Assembly (NCBI GenBank): GCA_027943335.1
Contig: BSBK01008830.1
Coordinates: forward strand, 186,001-250,000
Direction: 5' to 3'
Source of the DNA: Chamaecyparis obtusa
Taxonomy: Eukaryota; Streptophyta; Pinopsida; Cupressales; Cupressaceae
DNA: 64,000 nucleotides
Position numbers and translations under genes: made by a program. Below are positions 47,979 through 58,949 of this stretch, piece after piece. Numbering within the stretch: the first letter of the stretch is position 1; the number at the start of each line of letters is the position of its first letter. The notes under the pieces are model-generated. The model was not told where the DNA came from, did no database searches, and was given only the letters and a program-made list of their open reading frames with translations.

Positions 47979-49693
47979 TCATATGTGAGAAGAACATCTT
48001 CTAGGATTCAACACATAAATCTTGAACTGGTTCTTTACATACAAGTCCTCCACCTTTTCTGCTTGCAAATTCTTCCACTTTAGTTTCCTCTGTCTCAAGT
48101 CTTTTCTTGACAACAAATAGGTCGGTTCTCCATACTGATCATTCATTTTCTTTGGATCCACAATCTCAACTTGGATACCAATACTCAGGCTTCTCCTACT
48201 AAGCATTGTATCCATCAAAGGCATCAGTGAAAACTTCTTGTCATCCTTCTCAATAGTGAACACATTTTAGATATAGTCATAAATAGCTCTACAATCATAT
48301 TGCCAAGGTCTAGCAAGCAATATTTCACAACTATTCATCTTTACAATGTCACATAACACAAGATCCTTGTACTGGCCAATCTAAACATCAATGAAGTATT
48401 GCTCTCTTACTTCCAAAGAATGAACATCTTGTAACCAACCAATCCTATAAGGACAAGGACACTTCACTCTATTTAAACCAAGTTTCTGTACTAGGTCCTC
48501 AGCAACAAGGTTATCAGTACTACCACTATCAACAATAACATTACAGAGTTTACCTTCAGACTTGCATTAGGTCCTAAACATGTTACTCCTCTGACAAGGT
48601 TCATCCTTTGTACCAAGCAATGTTCACCGAAACAACAAGTTCTTTGATTCAAGTTCATTCTAAATGTTCTCATTCATCACAACAATTCATCAGTCAAACT
48701 TCTTCTATGTACACTCAAAAGAACAGTGTCCTTCCTCTCCATAGTTATAGCAAGTACCCTTAAAGATAACCCTACCTATCTTCTTTTTCGGTTCCATAGG
48801 TTTCTATTCATCTCCTACATTAGTCGGTTTATCCTTCATCGAGTGATCAATCTTTTCTTTCCCTTGGGGATTACTATGTTGTTTCCTTTTCAACTTATCT
48901 TCTTCCTTTAGAGCATACTGATAAGCATCTTCAACAGAATCAATCTTAGCATACCAAGCTCATCCTAAATATTGAATCTCAGACCATTCACATACTGAGC
49001 TACCTTTTCCTTACCAAGCTCTCAGTGTCCAAACCGAATAGTAAGTTTGTAGAACTCCTCGATATAATCTTCAATAGACAAATCCTTCTATTTCAGATTC
49101 TACAAATTCTTAAACAAGTCAATCTCATAGTCAACTGGTATGAGCTTAGCTTTCAATTTTGTCACTTTCAACCTCCACTGATTGATCTTCATTTCACCTT
49201 CATCTTCTCTATCTCTTTGTAATTCGTTCCACCAAAGAGCAGCATGTCCTTTCAAATTTGTCTGTTCTAATCTCACTTGAGGAGGATCTTCAATTTCTTC
49301 CAACTCAAAGAAATCTTCAAGTTCACCAATCCAATCAATCAGATTTTTGGGCTTCAAAGTACCAAAGAAAGTAGAAACTTTCATTTGGTAACTACTGCTA
49401 AACTGAGCTCTAGATATATGCAACCGAGTAGTTTTGTCTTCACCAGATCTATTCCTCTAGTCATCACCACTAGATCCAATAGTTTCAAATTCTTCAATAG
49501 CTTCTTCATAGCCATCTTCAGTACCAACATTCTGAGGTACACCAGCAATAGCTCTCATGATCTCGGTGACCATGTCATTCTTCATCAATTCTATCTCAGA
49601 TCGGACATCTGATCTGACTTTATCATAAATCTTTGATTCCACAGCATCACAAAGATCTACAATAGCTCTAGGGTCCAATCTTATTGGAGGCAT
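47979..49693 (-). pseudogene. C Gag and protease, pol missing
   Basis: Start ATG at about 49693 (MPPIRLDPRAIVDL). Gag core in 49423-49100: PKNLIDWIGELEDFFELEEI, HAALWWNELQRD and KLIPVDYEIDLF. After many stops and a frameshift, the protease active site VDSGSTDNLV lies at about 48533-48500 (D-S-G at 48522-48530) and its end block CDIVKMNSCEILLARPWQ at about 48355-48300. The frame stops at 47979, 25 bp from the 3' LTR. There is therefore no room for RT, RNase H or integrase: either an internal deletion, or a family that depends on partners such as D, whose Gag and protease are alike. Confidence 0.8.
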
Positions 49694-49949
49694 ACTTAAA
49701 GATATGCAAAATAACCCTCTGCAACAAACCCTCACTGACCTTCTTGTGACAATCTCCAAGTTTTGTACAAGTCAAATCTCAACTTGCTACCTTGAACAAA
49801 CAACTAGGGCAAGATCCACAAGTCCAGTGCTCTAGATATGCACTCCAGATTGTGCACAATCTCTGCTCTAACAGGATCAACTTCCCAAGATCGGTCTTTC
49901 TAGGTTAACCTTCAAGATCAACTATCAACTCTAATAGGAACAAAATTCA

Positions 49950-49961
49950 GCTCTGATACCA
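49950..49961 (-). other. C primer-binding site, inner copy
   Basis: Minus strand TGGTATCAGAGC, two bases after the LTR at 49964. A second identical site lies at 51603-51614 next to the outer LTR. Confidence 0.9.
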
Positions 49962-49963
49962 CC

Positions 49964-50917
49964 TGATGCAGTCAAGGATGGTGGAACCAATGAAGGACAA
50001 TCCAAACCTTGTAGCCAATAGAACAACATAGCGGAATACTAAAAAATGCAACACAAAGTAATTGTTTAACTTTGATTTTCATTAACATGCCCGGATGTAA
50101 GGCCTTCCGAGTTAGGGCCAATTATAATCATAAAACAATTCTGTAAGATCCACAACTAGATCCAATACAAACTCAGCTAGTTTAGTTCTAAAGATAATCA
50201 AAAGCTAATGAAAACCCTAAGGTAGATCTAAACTTGAGCTCAAAAGCCTCCAAGTAATCTGCTTGTCTCCAAGTATGAAAACCACTAGCTCTACTACAAA
50301 CAACTATCAGATTACAATATGATCTGCAAGATCATACAAGAACTTTTCCACAACTTCACCAAATCTAGGTTTCAAAACCTCAGATTTGATTCACTAAGAT
50401 TTCCAAGTTATGAACTTCTCTGATCTCCTAACCACCCTTAAACATCTACCAAAATATCCTATAAATACTAATCATCAACCACAAGTTAGTTGGATGAAAC
50501 CCTTAACTCCACAAGCAAATAATTAAATGCCATACAAGTCGGCTTACAAATTTATACAAACATTTAATTCAGCATGTCGGCCTATAAAAATAGCTACCAA
50601 CAATAAATGCACCAAGTTGGCTCAAAAAATCACACAGAACTCTAGTCAGTAAGTCAAAACTATTGAGTGATAGTGAATTAACCAAGCATGCCAGGCATCA
50701 CCGAGCACCAGTGTCAACCGAGCACCGCAGGCATGACCGAGTAACACTTTCACCGAGCATCAGAGACTACTAAGTTCCATCAGTGACCGAGCTTCCTTTA
50801 ATGAATGAAACCATCAGTCAAGGTTGCAACTAAGTAACACCAACCAAAATACAAACACCTCGTGCAGTTTCATCGAGGACAAGAATGACCCTACCTTCAC
50901 CTTGGATGCCCCTACAT
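49964..50917 (-). repeat. C-family LTR, middle copy
   Basis: About 954 bp, TGATGCAGTCAAGG...CCCCTACA. It matches the interrupted 3' LTR along its length. Five ACCGAG hexamers lie in 50700-50791. Its right end joins directly to an inverted LTR fragment. Confidence 0.88.
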
Positions 50918-51490
50918 TTGTATACAATTTGTAAGCTGACTTGTATGGTATTTAATATTTGTTAGGATGAGTTAAGGGTTTCATCTTGTCGACTTGTGGC
51001 TGATGATTAGTATTTAAAGAGTGCTTGGGTAGATGTTTAGGGGATGACTTAGTAGATCTGGGATATCAGATGTGAAGCTTGAGAGATGAAGTTAGCAAAG
51101 TTGTGGAAAAGATCTTGAATGATCTTGCAGATCAGATTGTTATCTAATAGTTGTTTTTAGTAGAGCTATGGGTTTGCATACTTTGGGACAAGGATATTTC
51201 TTGGAGGCTTGCAAGCTCAAGTTTAGATCTAACTTAGGGTTTCCATCAGCTTCTGATTTTCTTTAGAGCTGAACTAGTTGAGTTTGTATTAGATCTGGTT
51301 GTGGATCTTGTAGAATTATTTTCTAATTATAATTGGTCCTAACCCAGAAGGCCTTACAACTAGACATGTTAATGAAAATCAGAGTTAAACAATTACTTTG
51401 TGTTGCATTGTTGAGTATTCTACTATGTTGTTCTGTTGGATGCAAGGTTTGGACTATCCTTAATTAGAGCTTCCATCCTTGACTACATCA
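50918..51490 (+). repeat. Inverted C-family LTR fragment
   Basis: The reverse complement of about 573 bp of the C LTR (the part equivalent to 49964-50545). It ends GACTACATCA followed by GGTGG, the LTR end plus the first bases of a plus-oriented primer site. It then breaks into a minus-oriented leader fragment at 51491-51602. With the middle copy it forms a large inverted repeat. Confidence 0.85.
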
Positions 51491-51616
51491 GGTGGTTCTA
51501 GATTGCGCACAATCTCTACTCCAACAGGATCAACTTTGCAAGATCGGCCTTGCTAGGTTAACCTTCAAGATCAACTATCAACTCCAACAAGAAGAAACTT
51601 CAGCTCTGATACCACC
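51491..51616 (-). other. C leader fragment with second primer-binding site
   Basis: Closely matches 49845-49963 (GCACAATCTCT, AGGTTAACCTTCAAGATCAA). The primer site is at 51603-51614. It is the 5' leader of the element that owns the outer LTR. Confidence 0.82.
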
Positions 51617-52593
51617 TGATGCAGTCAAGGTTGGTGGATCCAATTAAGGACTGTCTGACCTTGTAGCCAAACCAATATGAAATGGAAATACACAATAACA
51701 ATAAAAGATCTGAAACAAAAAAAAAGTCTTTATTCATCAAATCACCAATTACATGCAATGTTTCAGGCTATAAGGCCTTCCTAATTACGACTAGATACAA
51801 AGCAAGTAATATTGTACAAGATCTCATAGGATCTAAATCCTTTCCCCAACATCAAGATTCAGCTAGTCTAGGTTTGCAACACACAACACTCTGGTAGGCA
51901 CCCAGGAAAGATCTGAACTTGTACTCAAACTTCCAAGAAATCTTCCTGCTCCTAAGCTCCGAGGATACTAACCTTCCTCCCAATGATCTAATACTCCCCA
52001 TCCTCTCTAAACAACTACCCAAGCATCCTATAAATATTTATTCCCAACCACAAGTTGGCTGATGAAATAATAAACCCTTACAACAAATATTAAATGCTAA
52101 AACATCAGTCGACTCTCACATAGCCTGACAAAATAAATAAACTCTCAAAGATGGCCCCAACAGCCATCAGATCTACATAGAAGAATGCAACATGCTAGAT
52201 CTAGGTTCCCACATGTCCAACGGTCAATCCATAACTCAAGGAGTGCAACCCAAATCAATGAAACCAGTCAGCCAAGCTGATCCAACAAAATACTCCAGTC
52301 GGTAAGCAAGAACACCAAGTAACAGAGGAAATAACTGAGCACTAGTCGACTAACCATGCCAAGCATGACCGAGTAATGCAGTTATCACTAAGCACTAGTT
52401 AAATGACATATTTAGTTACCGAGTGTTCTTTAGAGACCGAGCACCTTGGTAAACACTAAAATTGAGCAACTAGTCTCCCAAACTGAGCAAGAACTCCACC
52501 AAACCAAGATCAAATCTAACAATCTACCTTCAAGGACAAACATATTTTTGGTTGATACAAGATTGCCAAGAATCCTAGGATGCTCGTGCATCA
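51617..52593 (-). repeat. C 5' LTR, outer copy
   Basis: 977 bp, TGATGCAGTCAAGGTTGG...GTGCATCA. It is more diverged from the other C LTRs than they are from each other. ACCGAG hexamers occur in about 52365-52445. The right flank AGAGG is the target duplication. Confidence 0.83.
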
Positions 52594-53660
52594 AGAGGTA
52601 GAAGGTGCATCCATTGAGGATGCATCTACTACTATGGCACTGACATTATCTTTCTTTACTTCCATCCAAGTCTTGCTCACATCTTTTTTAGCTTTCACAA
52701 ACTTGACTTCTCCATATTTATCCAATATTGATCCTTGAGACTTATTAGGTATTTCTTGAATTTGTGCTTGTGATCTAAAAAAATTTGAGATGTGTCCAAC
52801 CTTGTTACAAGATTAACAAATAACTGGAGGCCTTGTATTCCTCAGCGCATTGATGTGACTTACCATACTACATTGTCTAGTTGTGTGACTATTGTAATTG
52901 CATATATGACATGTGATGTTCAGAGGACTTCTAACACTTTGCTGAGGTTGATTTCTCTGATTGTGCTATGTCTGACTTTTTTGATTTGATCTATAATTCA
53001 TAGCTCTACGACCAAATTTATTGCATGAATAACAATAACGATTGAAAGGTCTTACCTCTTTACAATCTCTTGCTATATGTCCATGCTTATTACAGGCATA
53101 AAAAGTTTAGTTTACTGGCTTGTGTTCATCTTTAGATGGTTCTACTTTAGCTTCAATATGATTTTCAATCTTCTTAGATTCTGTAGATTCTTCTGGTGCT
53201 TTCATTCTTTCTCACATATCATTGATTTGATTTTATGCTTCATTGAATCCAATAACACTGGTATCTCCTTTAATCTTCTATGCATACAACTGTGACTCTA
53301 TTAGATCAATACTTGTGTGCAATTTGTCAATATGGTTCCTTTCTTTTGTTAGCACAGATTTCATCTTTTTCTTGATGTTTTATAACTCCAAGATTTTCAT
53401 GTTTTCTTGCCTAAGTTCTTCATCCAAATCTTTGTTTTCTTTGATCTATTCTTCATAGGATTCTTGATTGTTAGTTAGCTTTTCATCCAAATATTCAATT
53501 TGATCTTTCAGAGATGTGTTTTCTTCATTCAGCTTTTTGACCATTGAGCTTCAATTTTAGTTCAAGAACTACTTCAAGATTATTCTTTAGATGTTTTACT
53601 TCTTCTAAAACCATGATCTCCTCAAGTGATTAAACTTATCTTTAGAGGACCAAAGCTCTG
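52594..53660 (-). pseudogene. B ORF1: coiled coil and four zinc knuckles
   Basis: The knuckles run from about 53110 to 52750 on the minus strand: a FYACNKHGHIARDC-type, CYSCNKFGRRAMNY, CHICNYNSHTTRQC and SCNKVGHISNFF. Several ligands are lost. Upstream, 53640-53130 is Leu/Glu/Lys-rich coiled coil. Many stops. The array spacing and the residue pattern match A ORF1, which ties A and B together. The C insertion lies just downstream. Confidence 0.7.
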
Positions 53661-53666
53661 ATACCA
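53655..53666 (-). other. B primer-binding site
   Basis: The minus strand reads TGGTATCAGAGC, two bases after the LTR end. Confidence 0.92.
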
Positions 53667-53668
53667 AT

Positions 53669-54737
53669 TGTTAGGAATGGGAACACTGAGAAGGGGGGGG
53701 GGTGAATCAGTGTTCTATAACTACTTAAATATTAAAATGAATAGTAAACAAAATGAAGTATTCAACCATAAAACATAACAAAAGATATGTTTATGGGGAA
53801 ACCTTGGCTAGAGGAAAACAACAGTGGGAATTAGTACCCACTATAATTGTACTTTATATTGTGAACCTGTTAATGTTCCTTTGCCTTGTTAGGAGCAGTC
53901 ATTACAATGTAGAGTACAATGACTAGGTTAAGAGTCTATAAGTAAAAAACCCTGTTAGGGGTGGATGGTTTACTGCTAGAGCTCACTTCTCAATGAAGAA
54001 GGCTACAACCTCCTGGATATCAGATACACACTATATCTGCAAGGTGAACTGCTGCTATGACATTGCTGTCTAATCAGTTCATTTTGTGCACTAATGCTTT
54101 AACCTCTTGTAATGCTCTATATCATTCTTAATTCTCTAATACATACTTCACATACTTCTACTCTTATCTATATGCCATTTCATGGCCAAATACAAAAGTG
54201 CATGTCACATATATACATGTTGAATAGACACACCAAAACTAACTACTAGGTCAGCCTATAACTAAACACATACAATGCTTCCAAGTTAATTGGCTCAAGT
54301 GTGTTTACATACAATGAAATTAAAATGTTTATAATACAATTACAATAGGCACATATCCTTTATAGAACAAAATAATACACGCTAAACAAAAAGCTATCTA
54401 TTGGCTCCATGCTCTGTTCTATTTTGTCGCTTACTGATAGTGTCACTTAGACTTGTTGTAACTTCTTCATGCTATCATATCTGACCATGTATTCTTAGAA
54501 TTAGCATAGTAACATAATCAAAATCTTATATCTAAGGGCACATACCAAAACTCAATCATACACATGTGCGCAGATGCTCTGATCATCAGGTGCTTCTCTA
54601 ACCTCTCTATCTTCCATACTTAGACAAATTTTGATCTTCTAAGTTAGTGCGCTAACACCAAAACTTCATATGACTTTGTTTCCATAATGAAAACATCAGA
54701 ATTAGTCATATGTACTAGTAAAGTCAACTTTCCAACA
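53669..54737 (-). repeat. B 5' LTR
   Basis: 1069 bp, TGTTAGGAATGGGAACACTG with a G-tract, ending CCAACA. Followed by AAAAC, the target duplication. Confidence 0.92.
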
Positions 54738-54742
54738 AAAAC

Positions 54743-55355
54743 ATGAAATATACAATGATAACCTCATATACAAAAGATAGAATACAAAATCCTTTTACTG
54801 CTACTGAATATCTTCAATATTTTGATCTAGCTTTGTAGTTCCTTCACACTGATAAATCATATCAATACAATACTTTCTTATAACTTCACATTACATACAT
54901 TACCTTCTTTCTTACTTTCTTACAACTTACAATTTCACATCTTATCTCTTCGCATTGCATATATCTTTCTTATATACAAGTTATTACAAAATAACCTTCT
55001 TGTTAGCTTACAATTCATTACACACTTCCCAAAACATAAACTCATTTCATGCTGCCTTAGGGTTAACATCTAGGATGTCATCCATAATTAGTTAAGTCAT
55101 TATTTTGATTAAAAAAATAATCCTTGAACTTAATATAACCAATTTATGATCACTGCTCTTGTTCTGGTCAGCTCAACACTATCTCTGTAAAACATTGATA
55201 TCTCATTTTGTAAATGTCGTATAGACTTGTGCTCTTAGGTGTATCTTCAATATACTTGGAATGATCTGTGTTCAAGTGCGCATGAATTGAACGTGCTTCT
55301 ATGAATGTCACTAATCAAAATGGTCTCTGTGTAGATAGATAAACACTGTTATACT
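54743..55355 (-). repeat. A 5' LTR, part 2 (cut by H)
   Basis: Matches 21280-21892 of the A 3' LTR. Homology ends at ATACT (55351-55355), where H begins. The remaining 119 bp should lie beyond H, outside the window. Confidence 0.85.
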
Positions 55356-56897
55356 TGTAAAGGATAAAAAATATATACTTCATGTTTGCTAAAATGTAAT
55401 ATGGTATCCTATACATATAAAAGAATTGGGGAAGGTAAGATCTTCTTCTTAACACCAAATTACCAAAAGAAAGATCCGAATAGATTAACCATAAGAAAAT
55501 GGTTCATGCACAAATGAATCAATTGATTAAGAATATGAAGAAAGAGGAAAATCTTAGATTCCATTACGGAAGGGAGTATTGAAATCTTAATTGAATTGAA
55601 GACAAATACTAACCTCAAAGTATGACAGATTTGGAAAATGCAATTTTTTGGTGTCTGTATCGAGTTTCTAGAAGTTCTAAAACTAGATCTGGGATATGAA
55701 AAAAAAGATAGAGAAAACCCAGAAATCTTTTTCTTTCTTGAGAAAGGTTGACCTTGACCCCTTTATGTCAACCTTGACCTATGCTACTTCGATAGAAATT
55801 TTGTTCATAGATCTTGAAAGTTTTCTGAAAAGGGTATCTAGATTTGCACTATAATTTGCTTCTTCACACTTGTTTTTGCAAGAAAAATGGTTTTGTTTTT
55901 TGGATGAGGGGTTTTCCTTGGTCCAACCCTGGTTTCAGAATTAACCTTGAAATTGATTTGAAATTGTAGTAATAAACAAAGTAAATGGAACAATTCACCT
56001 TGCTTATATTGAAAACCCTTGAGGATTCAAATCCTTGAATCCACAAGTATCGATGCTCCAAATGAATGTGGAATTGAATGTAGGATGTCTCAAATCAATT
56101 TTCTTTAGATCTTCAACACCAATCTTGAATGGATATTAGAATAGGAAGAAGCTTGAATGGATGTGGAAATCTTCAACAAGAGAGCTCCATAGAGATTGAA
56201 TCCTTCAATGGCTACCAATGGATCTCCTTGATGAATTGGATATTGAATGCTTGAATGCTTGAAGATAGATGAATGCTTCAATGCTTTCCTTCTCCTTCTT
56301 TCTTTCTTCTTGATTTCTTGATTTATCTTGATGGAATTTCTTGAATTAGGATTGAGAGATGGAGGATGATTGCTTGCACACTTGATTGATAGATGGAAAT
56401 GAGAGGGGAAGGCTTCCTTTTATACTAGTCTAGGGCACAAAATTCTAGAGAGGAAAACATAGGAGAATTAAATTCCCATTAAGCCCATACCCTTGGAAGT
56501 GGACCTAAATTAAATATCATTTAAGAGTTTACCATTTTGAAGCCCGAAACAACTGACCCAGAAGCGAGAAATAAATCTTTCCAAAACTTGACATCTGAAA
56601 ACCTTGAGATTTTGAAATTTGGACCCTGGGTTAGGATCAAGGTTGACCTTGACCTATGTTAGGGTTGAGATCGACCTTGACCCACAAGGTCAACCTTGAC
56701 CCTGAGGTCAAGAACCTCAAATTATCAGAGCAGGTTTCCAAGATTAGGTAGGAAGGAAGTGGAAAATGGGGCAGAACAGGAGAAAAAGCTAGATCCAAGT
56801 CAAAGACCCATTCAAGGTGTTTGACATGACCATAAAACACTTACTCAGAGGGATAAACTAGTCCTAAATGGAAGTAATTCCATTTTTTGATGATACA
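55356..56897 (-). repeat. H LTR copy 1
   Basis: 1542 bp. TATA box (minus TATAAAAGG) at 56416-56424. GGTCAAGG/CCTTGACC motifs cluster at 56636-56720 in U3 and at 55746-55780. It abuts the polypurine tract 56898-56912. Confidence 0.78.
56416..56424 (-). promoter_or_regulatory. H LTR TATA box
   Basis: TATAAAAGGAAGCC on the minus strand, conserved in LTR copy 2 at 58423-58431. Confidence 0.65.
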
Positions 56898-57357
56898 TTT
56901 AGCCCCCACTTTAGCAAGATTATGGACTCGATGCAAACTCTTGGTAAAGGAGATCACAAAGAAAAAGAAAATCTTATTGAAATCAAAGGGACAAAGGAAT
57001 GCTCAAGCCCCCAGGGACTCAAGTCTTTGTCAACTCCAAGATTACAATAAGAGAGACATATATAAAAGAGAGAAAAGGTTGTGATTACCCCACCTAATGA
57101 GAGCTTATGTCCCATTGTGAAGCACACAAGGAAACAACACAACTGGAAAGATGGAGTTGAACTTCCTAGTGAATGTGGCTACTCACTAGTCAACCCATCA
57201 AGGATTCACCTCTAGGAATATTCTATTCCAAAGGAGAAAAGCAAAATAAATAGAGACCCATTCTTAAGGACACCTTCGACCTCAATGGATCAAAACTTTG
57301 AAAATTGAAACTGAAGGGATCAAGAGATCCTATAAGGTAAAAATCCATGCTTTAAGG
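56898..57357 (-). other. H short internal segment between LTRs
   Basis: 460 bp starting with a polypurine tract. The first 90 bp and scattered later strings (GAGAGAAAAGG, GTGATTACC) also occur right of LTR2 (58935-59340). No coding region is seen. No standard primer site is visible next to LTR2. Confidence 0.65.
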
Positions 57358-58934
57358 TGTAGAGAATAAAATGTATATGGTTGAGATGAAATGATGAGAT
57401 GGACAAAATGAAGAGATATGAAATATGTGTGTAGGTAAGATAACAAAGTGGGAAATGATATAATGGAAAATGTTGTGGACATGCAAAAATTTAATCAAAC
57501 ATGAATACTTATCTTGAACTGGATCAGATTCAGAAGTCACTATTTTCTGGTGTTTGTGTACAATTTTGAGAAATTATACAACCAGATATGGCCTAGAAAT
57601 ACAGAAACAGAGAAAACCTAGAAACCTCCTATCTTTCTAAAGAAGGTCGACCTTGACCCAAAAAGGGGTAAGATCTTACCTTGGGGCACAATCTTACCCC
57701 AAAAAGTTGACCTTGACCTGCACTATTCTGATGAAAATTCTATTCGTAGATCCTGGAAGTTCGCCAAAAAGGGTACTTAGATTTGGACTACAATTCACTA
57801 TCTTGCACCTGTACTTGCAAGAAAAAGGGTTTTTTTGTATGGATGAGGGGTTTGGCTTGGTCAAACCCTAGTTTGGAATCAACCTTTAAAATAGAATTGA
57901 AATAGAGAATGCTAGCAAGTAGTAGAAGTAGATCTAACAATGAAGCTATGATACTCAATAGATATGCAATTGTATTTGAAATGTAATCAAGTATGTTAAT
58001 ATGAAAGCTTGGACACAAAATTAACAAATGTAAATCAAAATCTCCATGATTGTATGCTTGAAATCCACCTTGAAGGGAGATTGAGTAGATCTTGAAGATG
58101 AACAAAGGACCTTGAAGGAAGATCACACCACCTTGATGGATAGATCTAGGGTTTGAATGATGAATTTTGAATGCTTGAACCAAATCCCTCCAAAGGCTTG
58201 AAAGCTTGAATCCTTGATCTTCAATAGAGAACTAGAATGCTTGAATGTAGATGATGGCTTGATTACTTCCTTGAAAATTCTTTCTTGATGATGAAGTGCT
58301 TGAGAGATTATGACAAAGGATTGCAAAATATGTTTGATAATGGATATCTCCTTGAGAGTGCCTTATGAAAAGTGAATGTACTTGATTGATTGAGAGATGG
58401 AGAAAATGAGAGAGAAAGGCTTCCTTTTATAGTGATCTAGGGCAAAAACTCCTAGAGAGGCTGACATATGAGAAATAAATTCCCATTGGGCTCATACCCC
58501 TATAAATGGACCTAGATTAAATATAATTTAAGATTTTACCATTTCGGAAACCAAAAAAGCTGACTCGGAAGTGGGAAAACAATTCTTTTCGAAACCTAAG
58601 ATTTGAAAATCATGGAATCTTGAAATTTGGACCTTGGGTCAAGGTCAAGATCAAATTTGACCTAGATCATGGTTGAGGTTGTCCTTGACCTAGGTTTAGG
58701 GTCAAGGTCAACCTTGACCTAAAAGGTTGACCTTGACCCTAAGGTCAAGGATCTCAGGATCTCAGTCCAGAATGCCAAAAAAGTGTAGAAAGAAGGTGGA
58801 AAAAGGGGCAGAATGAGGAGAAAAGCTAGATTCAAGCCAGGGACCCACCCAAGGCATTTGAAATGACTCCAAACTACCTACTCAAAGGGCTAAACCAATC
58901 CTAAATGGAAGTGCTTCCATTTTTTGACAATACA
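57358..58934 (-). repeat. H LTR copy 2
   Basis: 1577 bp, start TGTAGAGAATAAAATG. TATA at 58423-58431. GGTCAAGG motif cluster at 58628-58755 and 57645-57720. The polypurine tract is at 58935-58949. Confidence 0.78.
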
Positions 58935-58949
58935 TTTAGCCCCCACTTT

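Larger units (their letters stand above)
32546..52593 (-). mobile_element. Gypsy-derived element C, pol-deleted and rearranged, nested in B
   Basis: The outer LTRs are 32546-33190 plus 47644-47954 (3') and 51617-52593 (5'). The edges carry AAAGG and AGAGG (4/5 match). About 5.6 kb remains after removing D. Inside lie a gag-protease region (47979-49693), a middle LTR copy (49964-50917) with its own primer site, an inverted LTR fragment (50918-51490), and a leader fragment next to the outer 5' LTR. RT, RNase H and integrase are absent. The structure suggests self-integration or nested same-family insertion followed by deletion. Confidence 0.78.
27656..54737 (-). mobile_element. Non-autonomous LTR element B, nested in A
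   Basis: A minus-strand element of about 7.0 kb after removal of C. The 3' LTR is 27656-28755 and the 5' LTR 53669-54737. The primer site is at 53655-53666 and the polypurine tract at 28756-28767. The target duplication is TAAAC (27651-27655) and AAAAC (54738-54742). The internal region is split by C at 32545/52594. It encodes the same ORF1-ORF2 layout as A and E and no pol domain. Confidence 0.87.
20870..55355 (-). mobile_element. Non-autonomous LTR element A (outermost of nest)
   Basis: A minus-strand element of about 7.4 kb after removal of B. The 3' LTR is 20870-22011, the internal region 22012-27246, and the 5' LTR 27247-27655 plus 54743-55355. The primer site is at 27233-27244 and the polypurine tract at 22012-22023. 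The 5' LTR is split by B and again at 55356 by H, and its last 119 bp lie outside the window. It has no RT, RNase H or integrase. It encodes ORF1 (coiled coil plus zinc knuckles) and ORF2, which matches B and E. The LTR ends, polypurine tract and primer site are Copia-like. Confidence 0.85.

Noticed and set aside
58628..58755. GGTCAAGG motifs as nuclear-receptor-type sites
   Set aside because: Such receptors are animal factors. In plant DNA the match is only formal. Kept as a palindrome cluster, not as receptor sites.
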